Assembly (NCBI GenBank): GCA_945907245.1
Contig: CAMDTB010000028.1
Location: forward strand, 1-40,776
Origin: Rhizobium sp. Q54
GTDB lineage: Bacteria > Pseudomonadota > Alphaproteobacteria > SMXS01
Direction of reading: 5' to 3'
Length of the DNA: 40,776 nt
Of the stretch, positions 1-7,921 are shown one piece after another (positions within the stretch are counted from its first letter, which is position 1; every line of letters begins with the position of its first letter). The notes below the pieces were generated by a model, which saw nothing but the letters and a program-made list of their open reading frames with translations, ran no database searches and was not told where the DNA came from. The translations under genes and the position numbers were made by a program.

Positions 1-1213
1 CCAGACCGTCGCGCAGCGCGATGTCGATCATGGCGCGCGGCATCGGCACGCCCAGCTCGTTCGCCACCTCGTGCAGCCCGCGCCCCTCGAACGGCTTGTT
101 GTCCGGATGGGTCACCCGGCCGACGCGCAGCGCGCCGAACGCGGCCATGATCGGGCCGGCGCTCATCTCCTTGATCAGGATCTCCTGGGTGTCCGGGTCC
201 GAGAAATAGGCCAGCCGGTCCTGCAGCGGCATTTTCAGCGCCCTGGCCCAGGCCGGCATCGACAGCAGCAGGAACGAGTTCTCCGACAGCCGCATGTTGA
301 GGTCGAACGGCCGCGGCATGGACTGGCCATAGACATTGGCGCCCGCCGCGCGCACCGCGGCCAACCGGTCCAGCGAGTCCTGCCACAGCGTGCCCAGGGG
401 GCTGTAGACGATGGGCGCCAGGGTGCACATCACGCCGGTCTCGCGGGAAATCTCGGCCAGCTCGTCGATGCAGCCGATCTGCTTCACCGGGTCGAGAAAG
501 AACGGCACGGTCTGCATCACGCCGCGGCCGGTCGCCGCCATGGCGCGGGCCAGCGCCAGCTTCTCGCGCATGTCGGCGAAGCGGCTGGGCACCGGCTTCA
601 TGTTCTCGTCCACGTCGATGTACGAGGTCGACAGGCCGATAGCGCCGGCGTTCATGGCTTCCTTCAGCAGCCGCACCATCTCGGCGATTTCCTCGTCGGT
701 GGCGACCCGCTCCTGCGCGGCTTCGCCCATCACGTAGAGCCGCAGCACCGAATGGCCGACCAGCGCGCCCACGTTGATGCCCAGGCCTTGGCGGATGTAG
801 TCCAGATAGTCCGGAAAGCTCTCCCACGACCACGGCACACCCGCATCGAAGGTGGCGTCGCCGATGTCCTCGATGACCCGAAACATGCTGACCAGCTTCT
901 TCGCCGCCGCCTTGTCGCGGATCGGCGCGACCGACAGCGAGCAGTTGCCGATCACCACCGTGGTGCAGCCATGCTCCAGCGACGGGGTCGCCAGCCGGTC
1001 CCAGCAGAGCTGTGGATCATAATGGGTGTGGATGTCGATGAACCCGGGCGCGACGGCCCGGCCCGTGGCGTCGATGGTCGTCGTGGCACTGCCGGAGAAG
1101 CTGCCGACGGCGACGATCCTGCCATCAGCGATGGCCACGTCGCCCGTGAACGGCGCGCCGCCTGACCCGTCGACGATCAGCCCGTTGCTGATCAGAATAT
1201 CCGCCTGCGCCAT
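1..1213 (-). CDS. N-acyl-D-amino-acid deacylase-like amidohydrolase (C-terminus off the window)
   Basis: The reading frame opens at an ATG (MAQADILISNGLIVDG) and stays open to the left edge, so about 404 residues are visible and the C-terminus is missing. It begins with the short beta-sandwich strand typical of D-aminoacylase/dihydroorotase-type amidohydrolases. The metal motif GFIDIHTHYDPQL follows near residue 60, then IGNCSLSVAP, which carries the cysteine that bridges the metals in D-aminoacylases. Family members hydrolyse N-acyl-D-amino acids or related amides in the cytoplasm. The later THMR-type histidine of classical D-aminoacylase appears replaced (GRGVMQTVPF), as I believe happens in a broad subgroup of unknown substrate, so 'deacylase' is a family name and not a proven activity. 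It lies 90 bp downstream of the aldehyde dehydrogenase on the same strand and probably shares its transcript. Confidence 0.85.
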   Translation of the reverse strand, partial: MAQADILISNGLIVDGSGGAPFTGDVAIADGRIVAVGSFSGSATTTIDATGRAVAPGFIDIHTHYDPQLCWDRLATPSLEHGCTTVVIGNCSLSVAPIRDKAAAKKLVSMFRVIEDIGDATFDAGVPWSWESFPDYLDYIRQGLGINVGALVGHSVLRLYVMGEAAQERVATDEEIAEMVRLLKEAMNAGAIGLSTSYIDVDENMKPVPSRFADMREKLALARAMAATGRGVMQTVPFFLDPVKQIGCIDELAEISRETGVMCTLAPIVYSPLGTLWQDSLDRLAAVRAAGANVYGQSMPRPFDLNMRLSENSFLLLSMPAWARALKMPLQDRLAYFSDPDTQEILIKEMSAGPIMAAFGALRVGRVTHPDNKPFEGRGLHEVANELGVPMPRAMIDIALRDGL

Positions 1214-1303
1214 CCCCGTCTCCCCGACGTTGTTACCGTATGGTCACAGACGATAGAGCGCCGGGTCGCGGCGGTAAACGGGCAAATTGGATCGGTTTGG
1301 CGG

Positions 1304-2674
1304 CTACGCCACCACCACCGTCTTGATGTTGGTGAACTCGCGGATGCCGAAGATGCCCAGCTCGCGGCCATAGCCGCTTTCCTTGACGCCGCCGAACGGC
1401 AGGCGCGGGTCGGACTTGACGAAGTCGTTGACGAAGCAGACGCCGGCGTCGAAGTGGTCGCGGGCGATGCGCTCGCCGCGCTTGCGGTCCTCGGTGAACA
1501 CCGCCGCGCCCAGGCCGTAGGGCGTGTCGTTGGCGATCTTCAGCGCCTGTTCTTCGTTGGCGGCGCGGACGATCGACGCGACCGGGCCGAACAGCTCCTC
1601 GTCGAAGGCGGGCATGCCCTTCTCGACGCCGTTCAGGATGGTCGCCGGATAGTACGCGCCCGGCTCGTTGGGAATGGCGCCGCCCAGGATGTTGCGGGCG
1701 CCTTCCTTCAGGCTGCGCTCGACCTGGTCGTGCAGCTCGTCGCGCAAATCGGCGCGGGCCAGCGCGCCAAGCGCGACCGTCTCGTCCATGGGGTCGCCCA
1801 TCTTGCGCGCGAGCAGGCGCTCGGCCAGCTTGTCCTCGAATTTCTTGGCAATGGACTCGATCACGATGAACCGCTTGGCGGCGATGCACGCCTGTCCGGT
1901 GTTGAAGAGCCGACTGGCGGCACCCGCTTCGGCCGCCTTGTCCAGGTCGGCGTCCTCCAGCACCACGAAGGGGTCGCTGCCGCCCAGCTCCAGCACGCTC
2001 TTCTTCAGGCAGCGGCCGGCCGTCGCGGCGATGGCGCGGCCGGCGGCGTTGGAGCCGGTCAGGGTGACGGCGCGGACATGCGGGTTCTCGATCACCGCCT
2101 CGACCATGCCGCTGGGGATCAGCAGGGTCTGGAACACGCCGTCGGGCAGGCCGGCCTCGCGCAGCGCCTCTTCCAGCGCCAGCGCCGAGCCGGGGACGTT
2201 GGAGGCGTGCTTCAGCAGCGCCGCGTTGCCCGCCAGCAGGCTGGGGATGGCGAAGCGCAGCACCTGCCAGAACGGGAAGTTCCACGGCATCACCGCCAGC
2301 ACCACGCCCAGCGGCCGGAACGCCACGAACGCCTTGTGCGCCTCGGTCCTGACGATGTCGTCGGCCAGATAGGCCGGGCCATGCTCGGCGTAGTATTTGC
2401 ACGCCCAGGCGCATTTCTCGACCTCGGCGCGCGCTTCCTTGATGGGCTTGCCCATCTCGGCGGTCATCAGCCGGGCGTAGCGCTCCTTATTGGCCTCCAG
2501 CACGGCGGCCAGCTTGGGAAGCAGGGCGGCGCGTTCCTCGATCTTGGTGGCCGACCAGCCTGCGAAGGCGCGGCCGGCGTCGTCTACCTTGCGGGCCACC
2601 TCGCCCGCCGTGTGCTGCTGGTAGGTGGCGATAATGTCGCCATTGGCCGGATTGATCGCCTGCATCACGCTCAT
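1304..2674 (-). CDS. NAD(P)-dependent succinate-semialdehyde-type aldehyde dehydrogenase
   Basis: 456 residues, the length of the short SSADH subgroup (GabD1/Sad type). Visible motifs are MPWNFPFWQVLR (129-140; the Asn stabilises the oxyanion), the general-base Glu229 in LELGGSDP and the nucleophile Cys263 in GQACIAAKR. The C-terminal LPFGGVKESGYGRELG signature is also present. These enzymes oxidise succinate semialdehyde or similar aldehydes to the acid with NAD(P)+ in the cytoplasm. The ATG (MSVMQAINPANG) starts the protein exactly where the family N-terminus begins. The gene is 19 bp downstream of the methyltransferase gene and 90 bp upstream of the amidohydrolase, in a minus-strand run. 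The substrate is inferred from the subgroup only; other aliphatic aldehydes are possible. Confidence 0.9.
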   Translation of the reverse strand: MSVMQAINPANGDIIATYQQHTAGEVARKVDDAGRAFAGWSATKIEERAALLPKLAAVLEANKERYARLMTAEMGKPIKEARAEVEKCAWACKYYAEHGPAYLADDIVRTEAHKAFVAFRPLGVVLAVMPWNFPFWQVLRFAIPSLLAGNAALLKHASNVPGSALALEEALREAGLPDGVFQTLLIPSGMVEAVIENPHVRAVTLTGSNAAGRAIAATAGRCLKKSVLELGGSDPFVVLEDADLDKAAEAGAASRLFNTGQACIAAKRFIVIESIAKKFEDKLAERLLARKMGDPMDETVALGALARADLRDELHDQVERSLKEGARNILGGAIPNEPGAYYPATILNGVEKGMPAFDEELFGPVASIVRAANEEQALKIANDTPYGLGAAVFTEDRKRGERIARDHFDAGVCFVNDFVKSDPRLPFGGVKESGYGRELGIFGIREFTNIKTVVVA

Positions 2675-2693
2675 GGCTGGTTCCTCAGAAGGT

Positions 2694-3818
2694 CTAGTTC
2701 TTCACGCGCTCGAGCGGCGTGGTCCACAGATAGATAGTCCGCTCGCGCTTGTATGCACCGCCCGGCGTGACGTTGACAACGGTCTGCTGGCGGATGCCGG
2801 GAATGTCGAAATCGTGGCTGACGATACGCGATCCCGGCTTCATCCGGTCGAACTGGGGCAGCAGCTTGGCGTTCATCGTCGGGCTGAGATAGAGCGTCAC
2901 CACGTCGGCCTGGCTCAGGTCGGCCTCGAACAGATTGCCTTCGCGGACCTCGATCTTGCTGCCCAGGCCCAGCTCCTTGATGCGCTGGCGCGACTCCGCG
3001 ACCAGCTTGGGATTGATCTCGTAGCCGACGGCCTTCGCTCCGTATTTCCGCGCCGCCGCGATCAGGATGCGGCCGTCGCCCGAGCCCAGGTCGTAGACGG
3101 TCTCGTGCGGCATGACCCGGGCCATCACCAGCATCTCCTCGGCGACGGTCTCCGGTGTCGGCACGAAGTTGATGCCGGCGGTGTTCGGCCGGTCGACCGC
3201 CGTGGCGCCGGTGCCGGTCTTCAGCGGCGTGGTGTAGACATAGATCAGGTGCTCGCGGCCGCCTTCCACCTCGGGCGCGAAGCGGATCAGCTTCTCCGGC
3301 GCGTAGTCGCCCAGGCCGTGGTCGTGGCTGACGATCCGCGCGCCGGGCTTCAGCTTCTCCAGCTGCGGCAGCAGCTTGCGGTTGAGCTCGCGGCTCAGCG
3401 ACAGGGTGATGATATCGGTGTCCTGCAGGTCGAGGGTGAGGATGTCGCGGCGCGCGAAGCTGACCTTGGACTCCAGCCCGGCTTCCCGGGCCGCCTTGCG
3501 CGATTGCTCGACCAGCTTCGGGTCCAGTTCGAAGCCCTCGGCCTTCACGCCGTAGGTCAGCGCCGCCTTGATGACGATGCGGCCATCGCCCGAGCCCAGG
3601 TCGTAGAGCACCTCGCGGCGCTTCGGCCTGGCGGCTTCCAGCATGCGCTCGACCACGATCATCGGCGTCGGCGCATAGGGAATGTCGGGCTGCTTGAAGG
3701 TTTCCGCCGCTTCGGGCTGGTTCTGCTCGCGATAGTCGCGCCAGCCGCTCCAGCCGAAGAAGCCGGCCGCCGCCACGGCGAGCACGACGAAGATGCCGCG
3801 CGATACGGCGCGGTTCAT
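2694..3818 (-). CDS. Tandem-duplicated SAM methyltransferase with N-terminal export/anchor segment
   Basis: 374 residues. An N-terminal segment MNRAVSR plus a hydrophobic stretch (about 8-24) looks like a signal anchor or uncleaved signal peptide. Two copies of a class I methyltransferase domain follow, offset by exactly 170 residues. Copy 1 has PYAPTP (48-53) and YDLGSGDGR (72-80); copy 2 has NFVPTP (217-222) and YDLGSGDGR (242-250). Both also share KPGxRIVSHD and YxxTTPL endings, and both keep the SAM-binding glycine motif. The P-Y/F-V-P-T-P entry motif resembles the aKMT/FAM173 lysine methyltransferase group; that likeness is my recognition, not a search result. The duplication is visible in the DNA too, around 3070-3100 and 3575-3605. 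Neighbours (MBL hydrolase, dehydrogenase) give no clear function. The positive-inside rule would put the domains outside the cytoplasm, which is odd for a SAM enzyme. Confidence 0.85.
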   Translation of the reverse strand: MNRAVSRGIFVVLAVAAAGFFGWSGWRDYREQNQPEAAETFKQPDIPYAPTPMIVVERMLEAARPKRREVLYDLGSGDGRIVIKAALTYGVKAEGFELDPKLVEQSRKAAREAGLESKVSFARRDILTLDLQDTDIITLSLSRELNRKLLPQLEKLKPGARIVSHDHGLGDYAPEKLIRFAPEVEGGREHLIYVYTTPLKTGTGATAVDRPNTAGINFVPTPETVAEEMLVMARVMPHETVYDLGSGDGRILIAAARKYGAKAVGYEINPKLVAESRQRIKELGLGSKIEVREGNLFEADLSQADVVTLYLSPTMNAKLLPQFDRMKPGSRIVSHDFDIPGIRQQTVVNVTPGGAYKRERTIYLWTTPLERVKN

Positions 3819-3858
3819 GGCCTCGTTTCCCGATGCGGCGCGCTGTTGTTGACGGTTC

Positions 3859-4755
3859 CTACTCCTCGACGTCCAGCCGGTACGCGTCGCCGTCGCGCAC
3901 CAGCCGCCCGGCGGTCGGGCTGGCGAAATGGGTGCCGATGATCAGGGTCGGCGTATCGGCGAAACGCTCGAACACCTCGCGGCGGGTCCTGGTCGAGCGG
4001 TCCGAATCGTAGTCGACGGCGGCGGCCCAGTCGGGGCGGGCGATCTGACAGGGATGGTGCATGAAGTCGCCGGTGATCAGCGCCGTCTCGCCCTTCGACT
4101 CGATCAGCACGCTGACATGGCCGGGCGTGTGTCCGACCGTCGGGATCAGCCGGACCGTGTCGGACAGCACATGGTCGGTGCCGACCAGGTCGACCAGGCC
4201 GGCTTCGAACACCGGCCGCACGGAATCCCCGAACACGGTGCCGCTTTCCAGCATGTCCTTCTCGCCGGCCGGCTTGGCGTCGTCGGCGTCGGCCTCGGCC
4301 TTCCAGTAGGCGAATTCGTCGGCGCCCATCAGGTAGCGGGCGTTGGGGAAGGTCGGCACCCATTTGCCGTCCACCCACATGGTGTTCCAGCCCACATGAT
4401 CGATGTGGAGATGGGTGCACAGCACCGTGTCGATGCTCTCGCGGGGGAAGCCGGCCTTGGCCAGATCGTCGAGGAACGGGCCCTGCATGTGGTTCCAGGC
4501 GTCGAACGCCCGGTCCTTGTCGTTGCCGACGCAGGTATCGACCAGGATGCGCCTTCCGCCGGTCTCGACGATCAGCGCGTGGATGCTGGCCAGCATCTTC
4601 AGGTCGTGGGTGACGAAATGCGGCTGCAGCCACTTGATCGGCTCGATCGCCTCGCGGGTGGCGGCGGGAATCAGCCCGCGCATGCCGGGCACCCGGTCCA
4701 GCTCCGGCACCTTGGTGACGGTGACGTCGCCCACCGTCCATTTCATGAAGTCCAT
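3859..4755 (-). CDS. MBL-fold metallo-hydrolase
   Basis: 298 residues with a complete metallo-beta-lactamase-fold zinc site: HLHIDH (115-120), His213 within GHTPGHVSV, Asp230 in ITGDFMHH and His276 in IGTHFASP. No signal peptide is seen, so it is likely cytoplasmic. The layout (long N-terminus with IHALIVETGGRRILVDTCVGN, then the metal motifs) is like the lactonase/methyl-parathion-hydrolase-like branch. That branch includes quorum-quenching lactonases and organophosphate hydrolases, but most members have unknown substrates. The start MDFMKWTVG is 22 bp after the stop of the exported protein upstream, and the stop is 40 bp before the methyltransferase start, so an operon is likely. Confidence 0.88.
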   Translation of the reverse strand: MDFMKWTVGDVTVTKVPELDRVPGMRGLIPAATREAIEPIKWLQPHFVTHDLKMLASIHALIVETGGRRILVDTCVGNDKDRAFDAWNHMQGPFLDDLAKAGFPRESIDTVLCTHLHIDHVGWNTMWVDGKWVPTFPNARYLMGADEFAYWKAEADADDAKPAGEKDMLESGTVFGDSVRPVFEAGLVDLVGTDHVLSDTVRLIPTVGHTPGHVSVLIESKGETALITGDFMHHPCQIARPDWAAAVDYDSDRSTRTRREVFERFADTPTLIIGTHFASPTAGRLVRDGDAYRLDVEE

Positions 4756-4777
4756 CGTTCTCTCCCCACTTCCAATC

Positions 4778-5776
4778 CTATTGCAGCCGCGTCGCCACCG
4801 TGCGCTTCATCCGCCGCTCCGGCCCGATGACCGAGACGCGCTCCATGGTCATGCTGTCGGCCCAGCCATCGGCAAGGCGCAGGATGGTGGTCTGGTTCTG
4901 CTGCACGTCGAAATTCTCCATCGCCTTGATCGGCGCGGCCAGCCTTTCCGGTACGGTGCCGCCGTTCTGCGCCGCGACCTGCGTCGACGCCAGCGCCAGT
5001 CCCTCGCGCACGCTGTCCCGGTCATAGGCGGTGCGCAGCTGGATCACCGCCTGGGCGGTATCCTGGCGCACCAGCTTCAGCGTGCCCCTGGTCTTCAGCA
5101 GCGTGCCGGTCATGGCCCATGGTTCGTCTTCGCTGAACTGGATCTCGCCATCGGGCGGCAGGTCGATGCCGGTGGTGCCGAACAACGGCCTGATATCCTC
5201 CAGCAACGCCTTGTTCGCCTGTTCCTGGGTCATGGTCGCGTAGGCCTTCTCCATGTTGTCGACCATGGCGATGGCCTGTGGCGGCAGTTTGGCCTGCTTG
5301 AAGAAGTAGCGCAGGTTCTCGGTGTTCCTGGCCATCATCTCCTTCAGATCGGCCAGGTTCTCCAGCGACGCGGGATTGCCGTTGTGGTCGCACAGATAGA
5401 CCAGCGTGGTGCGCTCGAACCGCTTGCCGATCTTCTCGGCCGCCTCGTCGCTGATGCCGAGCGCCTTCATCTGCGGCGAGCGGCTCTCCACCTTGTCGTA
5501 GTTCATCGCCATGCGGTAGCCGTCGCTGCGGGTCGACAGCACCCGGAACGACACCTCCGCCACCTGGGTCGCGGTCACCGTCGGGCCGGGCTCGCCCTCC
5601 TTCTGGCGCGACTGGGTCACGTCGATGCGGTAGCGGACGATGGTGGTCGGCGCCGCACGGAACGCGATGTTGATGTCGCCGGGCCGGGAGGTCGGCTGCG
5701 CGACGATCGGCTGCGCCGCCGCCGCGCCCGGCAGCAGCAGGAGGACGATCGACAGCAGGGCCAGCCTTGCGCGCAT
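4778..5776 (-). CDS. Exported protein of unknown function
   Basis: 332 residues. Residues 1-21 form a clear Sec signal peptide (MRARLALLSIVLLLLPGAAAAQ, cleavage after AAA). The mature part is a mixed alpha/beta protein without membrane segments, cysteine pairs or catalytic motifs that I recognise. It contains beta-rich stretches (VRYRIDVTQSRQ near the start; MTGTLLKTRGTLKLV in the second half) that suggest a periplasmic beta-sandwich or lipid/ligand-binding fold, but this is a guess. It is the first gene of the minus-strand run leading to the MBL hydrolase and methyltransferase. It is divergent from the acyl-CoA ligase operon across 130 bp, where promoters for both sides must lie. Confidence 0.75.
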   Translation of the reverse strand: MRARLALLSIVLLLLPGAAAAQPIVAQPTSRPGDINIAFRAAPTTIVRYRIDVTQSRQKEGEPGPTVTATQVAEVSFRVLSTRSDGYRMAMNYDKVESRSPQMKALGISDEAAEKIGKRFERTTLVYLCDHNGNPASLENLADLKEMMARNTENLRYFFKQAKLPPQAIAMVDNMEKAYATMTQEQANKALLEDIRPLFGTTGIDLPPDGEIQFSEDEPWAMTGTLLKTRGTLKLVRQDTAQAVIQLRTAYDRDSVREGLALASTQVAAQNGGTVPERLAAPIKAMENFDVQQNQTTILRLADGWADSMTMERVSVIGPERRMKRTVATRLQ

Positions 5777-5906
5777 GTGCCTGAATCCAAAAAGGTCGCG
5801 AGCCGAACCCTATCGCGCGGCGGCGACGGTGGATAGACCCGTGATCCGCCGATTGATGCGCCTGCGGGGCGTCGATAGAGTGGGCGCGGGGAAACGGGGT
5901 AGTAAC

Positions 5907-7472
5907 ATGACCGAACTGGCCGAAGTCCATCTGGGCACCACCGCGGGCGAGATCTCGCGGCGGGCCATCGAGCGCTATGGGAGCCGCGAGGCGCTGGTGT
6001 GCGGCGACGTCCGACTGACCTACCGGCAGCTCGGCGACCGGATCAGCCAGATCATGCAGGCGCTGCAGGCGCGCGGGCTGAAGCGCGGCATGGCGCTGTG
6101 CCAGCTCGGCTCCAACCGGCCCGAGACGCTGATGGTGCGCCTCGCCTGCACCCTGCTGGGCATCCGCTACACCGCGCTGCATCCGCTGGGCGCGGTGGAG
6201 GACCACGCCTTCATCATCGAGGACAGCGAAGCCGACGCGTTGGCCGTCGATCCCTACTACGCGGAACGCGGCGCGGCGCTGGCGGCGCGCGCGCCCAGGC
6301 TGCAGCACATCTTCGGCATCGGCGCGACCAATATCGGCGACGACCTGCTGGCACGCGCCGACAGCTTCGAGCCGAAGAAACTGTGGGACGAGGCCGATCC
6401 TGCCGGCATTGTCGGCCTGGTCTATACCGGCGGCACCACCGGCCGGCCCAAGGGCGTCATCCACCGCCACCGGGCGACGGTCAACGCCATCCTGATGATG
6501 CTGGCCGAATGGGAATGGCCGCGCGACATCCGCACCCTGGTGGTCACCCCGCTGTCGCACGCAGGCGGCTCCATGGTGGCGCCCAGCTTCGTCAAGGGCG
6601 GCACGGTGCATTTGCAGGAAGGCTTCGACCCGGACAAATTCCTCGACTGCGTGGTGCGCGAGAAGATCAGCGTCACCTGGCTGGTGCCGACCATGCTCTA
6701 CCGGCTGCTCGATCACCCGCGCATCCGCGAGCTCGACCTGTCGAGCCTGAAGCTGGTGGTCTACGGCGCCTCGCCCATGTCGCCGACACGGCTGAAGGAG
6801 GCGCTCGGCATCTTCGGCCCGGTGTTCCTGCAGCTCTACGCCCAGTCCGAGCTGCCGATGACGGTCACCACGCTCAACACCTGGGACCATGATCCGAACC
6901 ATCCCGAGCGGCTGGCGTCATGCGGCTTCCCGGTCGCCAACGTGCAGGTGAAACTGCTCGACGAGAACGATGTGGAGGTGCCGCAGGGCGAAGTCGGCGA
7001 GATCTGCGTGCGCAGCCCGCTCGCCATGGACGGCTACTGGAAGCGGCCCGAGGAGACGGCGGCCACCCTGCGCAGCGGCTGGCTGCACACCGGCGACATG
7101 GCCCGCAAGGATGAGGAGGGCTACCTCTACATCGTCGACCGCAAGAAGGACATGATCATCTCCGGCGGGTTCAACGTGTACCCGAAGGAGGTCGAGGACG
7201 TGCTGACCCACCATCCGGGCGTGGCGCAGGCCGCCGTCATCGGCGTGCCGGACGACAAGTGGGGTGAGGCGGTCACCGCCGTCATCGTCCGCAAGAACGG
7301 AGCGGCCGTCACCGCCGAGGAGCTGATCGCGCTGGTGAAGGAACGGAAGGGCTCGGTGCAGGCGCCCAAGAAGATCGAGTTCGCCGATTCGATCCCGGTG
7401 ACCGCCATCGGCAAGCCCGACAAGAAAGTGCTGCGCGCCCGCTTCTGGGGCGAAGGGCGCCAGGTAAATTAG
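5907..7472 (+). CDS. Fatty-acyl/aryl-CoA ligase (AMP-forming)
   Basis: 521 residues of the ANL superfamily. The phosphate-binding loop YTGGTTGRPKG is at 173-183. The adenylation motif reads YAQSELPM in place of the common YGxTE. HTGDMARKDEEGYLYIVDRKKDMIISGG spans the hinge, and the catalytic lysine lies in GKPDKK near the C-terminus. The enzyme activates a carboxylic acid to its acyl-CoA using ATP. The open frame runs further upstream, but ATG at MTELAEVHLG is chosen because the upstream codons lie inside the divergent gene's leader and this start fits the family length. It heads a three-gene operon: the next gene starts 10 bp after its stop. The acid cannot be named; linkage to a DUF35/thiolase pair suggests a branched, cyclic or side-chain acid. 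Confidence 0.9.
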   Translation: MTELAEVHLGTTAGEISRRAIERYGSREALVCGDVRLTYRQLGDRISQIMQALQARGLKRGMALCQLGSNRPETLMVRLACTLLGIRYTALHPLGAVEDHAFIIEDSEADALAVDPYYAERGAALAARAPRLQHIFGIGATNIGDDLLARADSFEPKKLWDEADPAGIVGLVYTGGTTGRPKGVIHRHRATVNAILMMLAEWEWPRDIRTLVVTPLSHAGGSMVAPSFVKGGTVHLQEGFDPDKFLDCVVREKISVTWLVPTMLYRLLDHPRIRELDLSSLKLVVYGASPMSPTRLKEALGIFGPVFLQLYAQSELPMTVTTLNTWDHDPNHPERLASCGFPVANVQVKLLDENDVEVPQGEVGEICVRSPLAMDGYWKRPEETAATLRSGWLHTGDMARKDEEGYLYIVDRKKDMIISGGFNVYPKEVEDVLTHHPGVAQAAVIGVPDDKWGEAVTAVIVRKNGAAVTAEELIALVKERKGSVQAPKKIEFADSIPVTAIGKPDKKVLRARFWGEGRQVN

Positions 7473-7482
7473 GAGAGTCTTG

Positions 7483-7911
7483 ATGACCGACACCGCACTG
7501 GCCAACCCGCCGACCATCGTGCCGTTCCTGAAGTTCGGCGCCGACGGCGCGCCCTATCTGGAAGGCCAGCAATGCGCCGACTGTGGCGAGATCTACACCA
7601 CCGAGCGCATGGCCTGCTCGAAGTGCTTCTCGCGCAAGCCGTTCAAGGCGGTCAGGCTGCCCACGACCGGCGAGCTCTACACCTTCTCGATCGTCCACCG
7701 GTCCTATCCGGGCATCAAGGTGCCGTTCGTGTCGGCCACCGTCGACCTGGACGGCGCCTGCTCGCTGAAGGGCACTCTTATCGAAGTGGAGCCTGACCCG
7801 AACCATGTGAAGACCGGCATGAAGGTCGAGGTGGTGTTCCGCGAACTGGAGCACAAGAACAAGGAAGGCCGGACATACGTGTCCTACTTCTTCCGTCCGC
7901 GTCAGGCCTAG
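7483..7911 (+). CDS. Zn-ribbon OB-fold protein (DUF35 family)
   Basis: 142 residues. A four-cysteine rubredoxin-like zinc ribbon is visible (CADCGEIY then ACSKCFS, near residues 30-50), followed by a beta-rich OB-fold half (GELYTFSIVHRSY to YVSYFFRPRQA). This is the standard DUF35/'OB-fold nucleic acid binding' arrangement. Known members do not bind nucleic acid in this setting. They form complexes with SCP2-type thiolases or aldolases and acyl-CoA hydratases and help bind acyl-CoA. The ATG is taken as start, not the TTG three bases before, because AGGAGA sits 7 bases upstream of it. The thiolase partner begins 10 bp downstream, so a protein-protein complex with that thiolase is the natural inference. 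Confidence 0.92.
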   Translation: MTDTALANPPTIVPFLKFGADGAPYLEGQQCADCGEIYTTERMACSKCFSRKPFKAVRLPTTGELYTFSIVHRSYPGIKVPFVSATVDLDGACSLKGTLIEVEPDPNHVKTGMKVEVVFRELEHKNKEGRTYVSYFFRPRQA

Positions 7912-7921
7912 GAGAACAGCG

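Noticed and set aside
71-1165. Long plus-strand open frame (364 codons)
   Set aside because: Arg/His/Gly-rich shadow of the amidohydrolase on the other strand, whose motifs are clear.
3815-4741. 308-codon minus-strand frame in the MBL gene
   Set aside because: Same strand but other frame; the MBL frame has the complete zinc site.
5853-5879. Promoter TTGATG-15-GATAGA upstream of the ligase operon
   Set aside because: Spacer of 15 and poor -10; kept out of the feature list.
5022-6902. 626-codon minus-strand frame
   Set aside because: Shadow of the acyl-CoA ligase and the exported protein; no motif.
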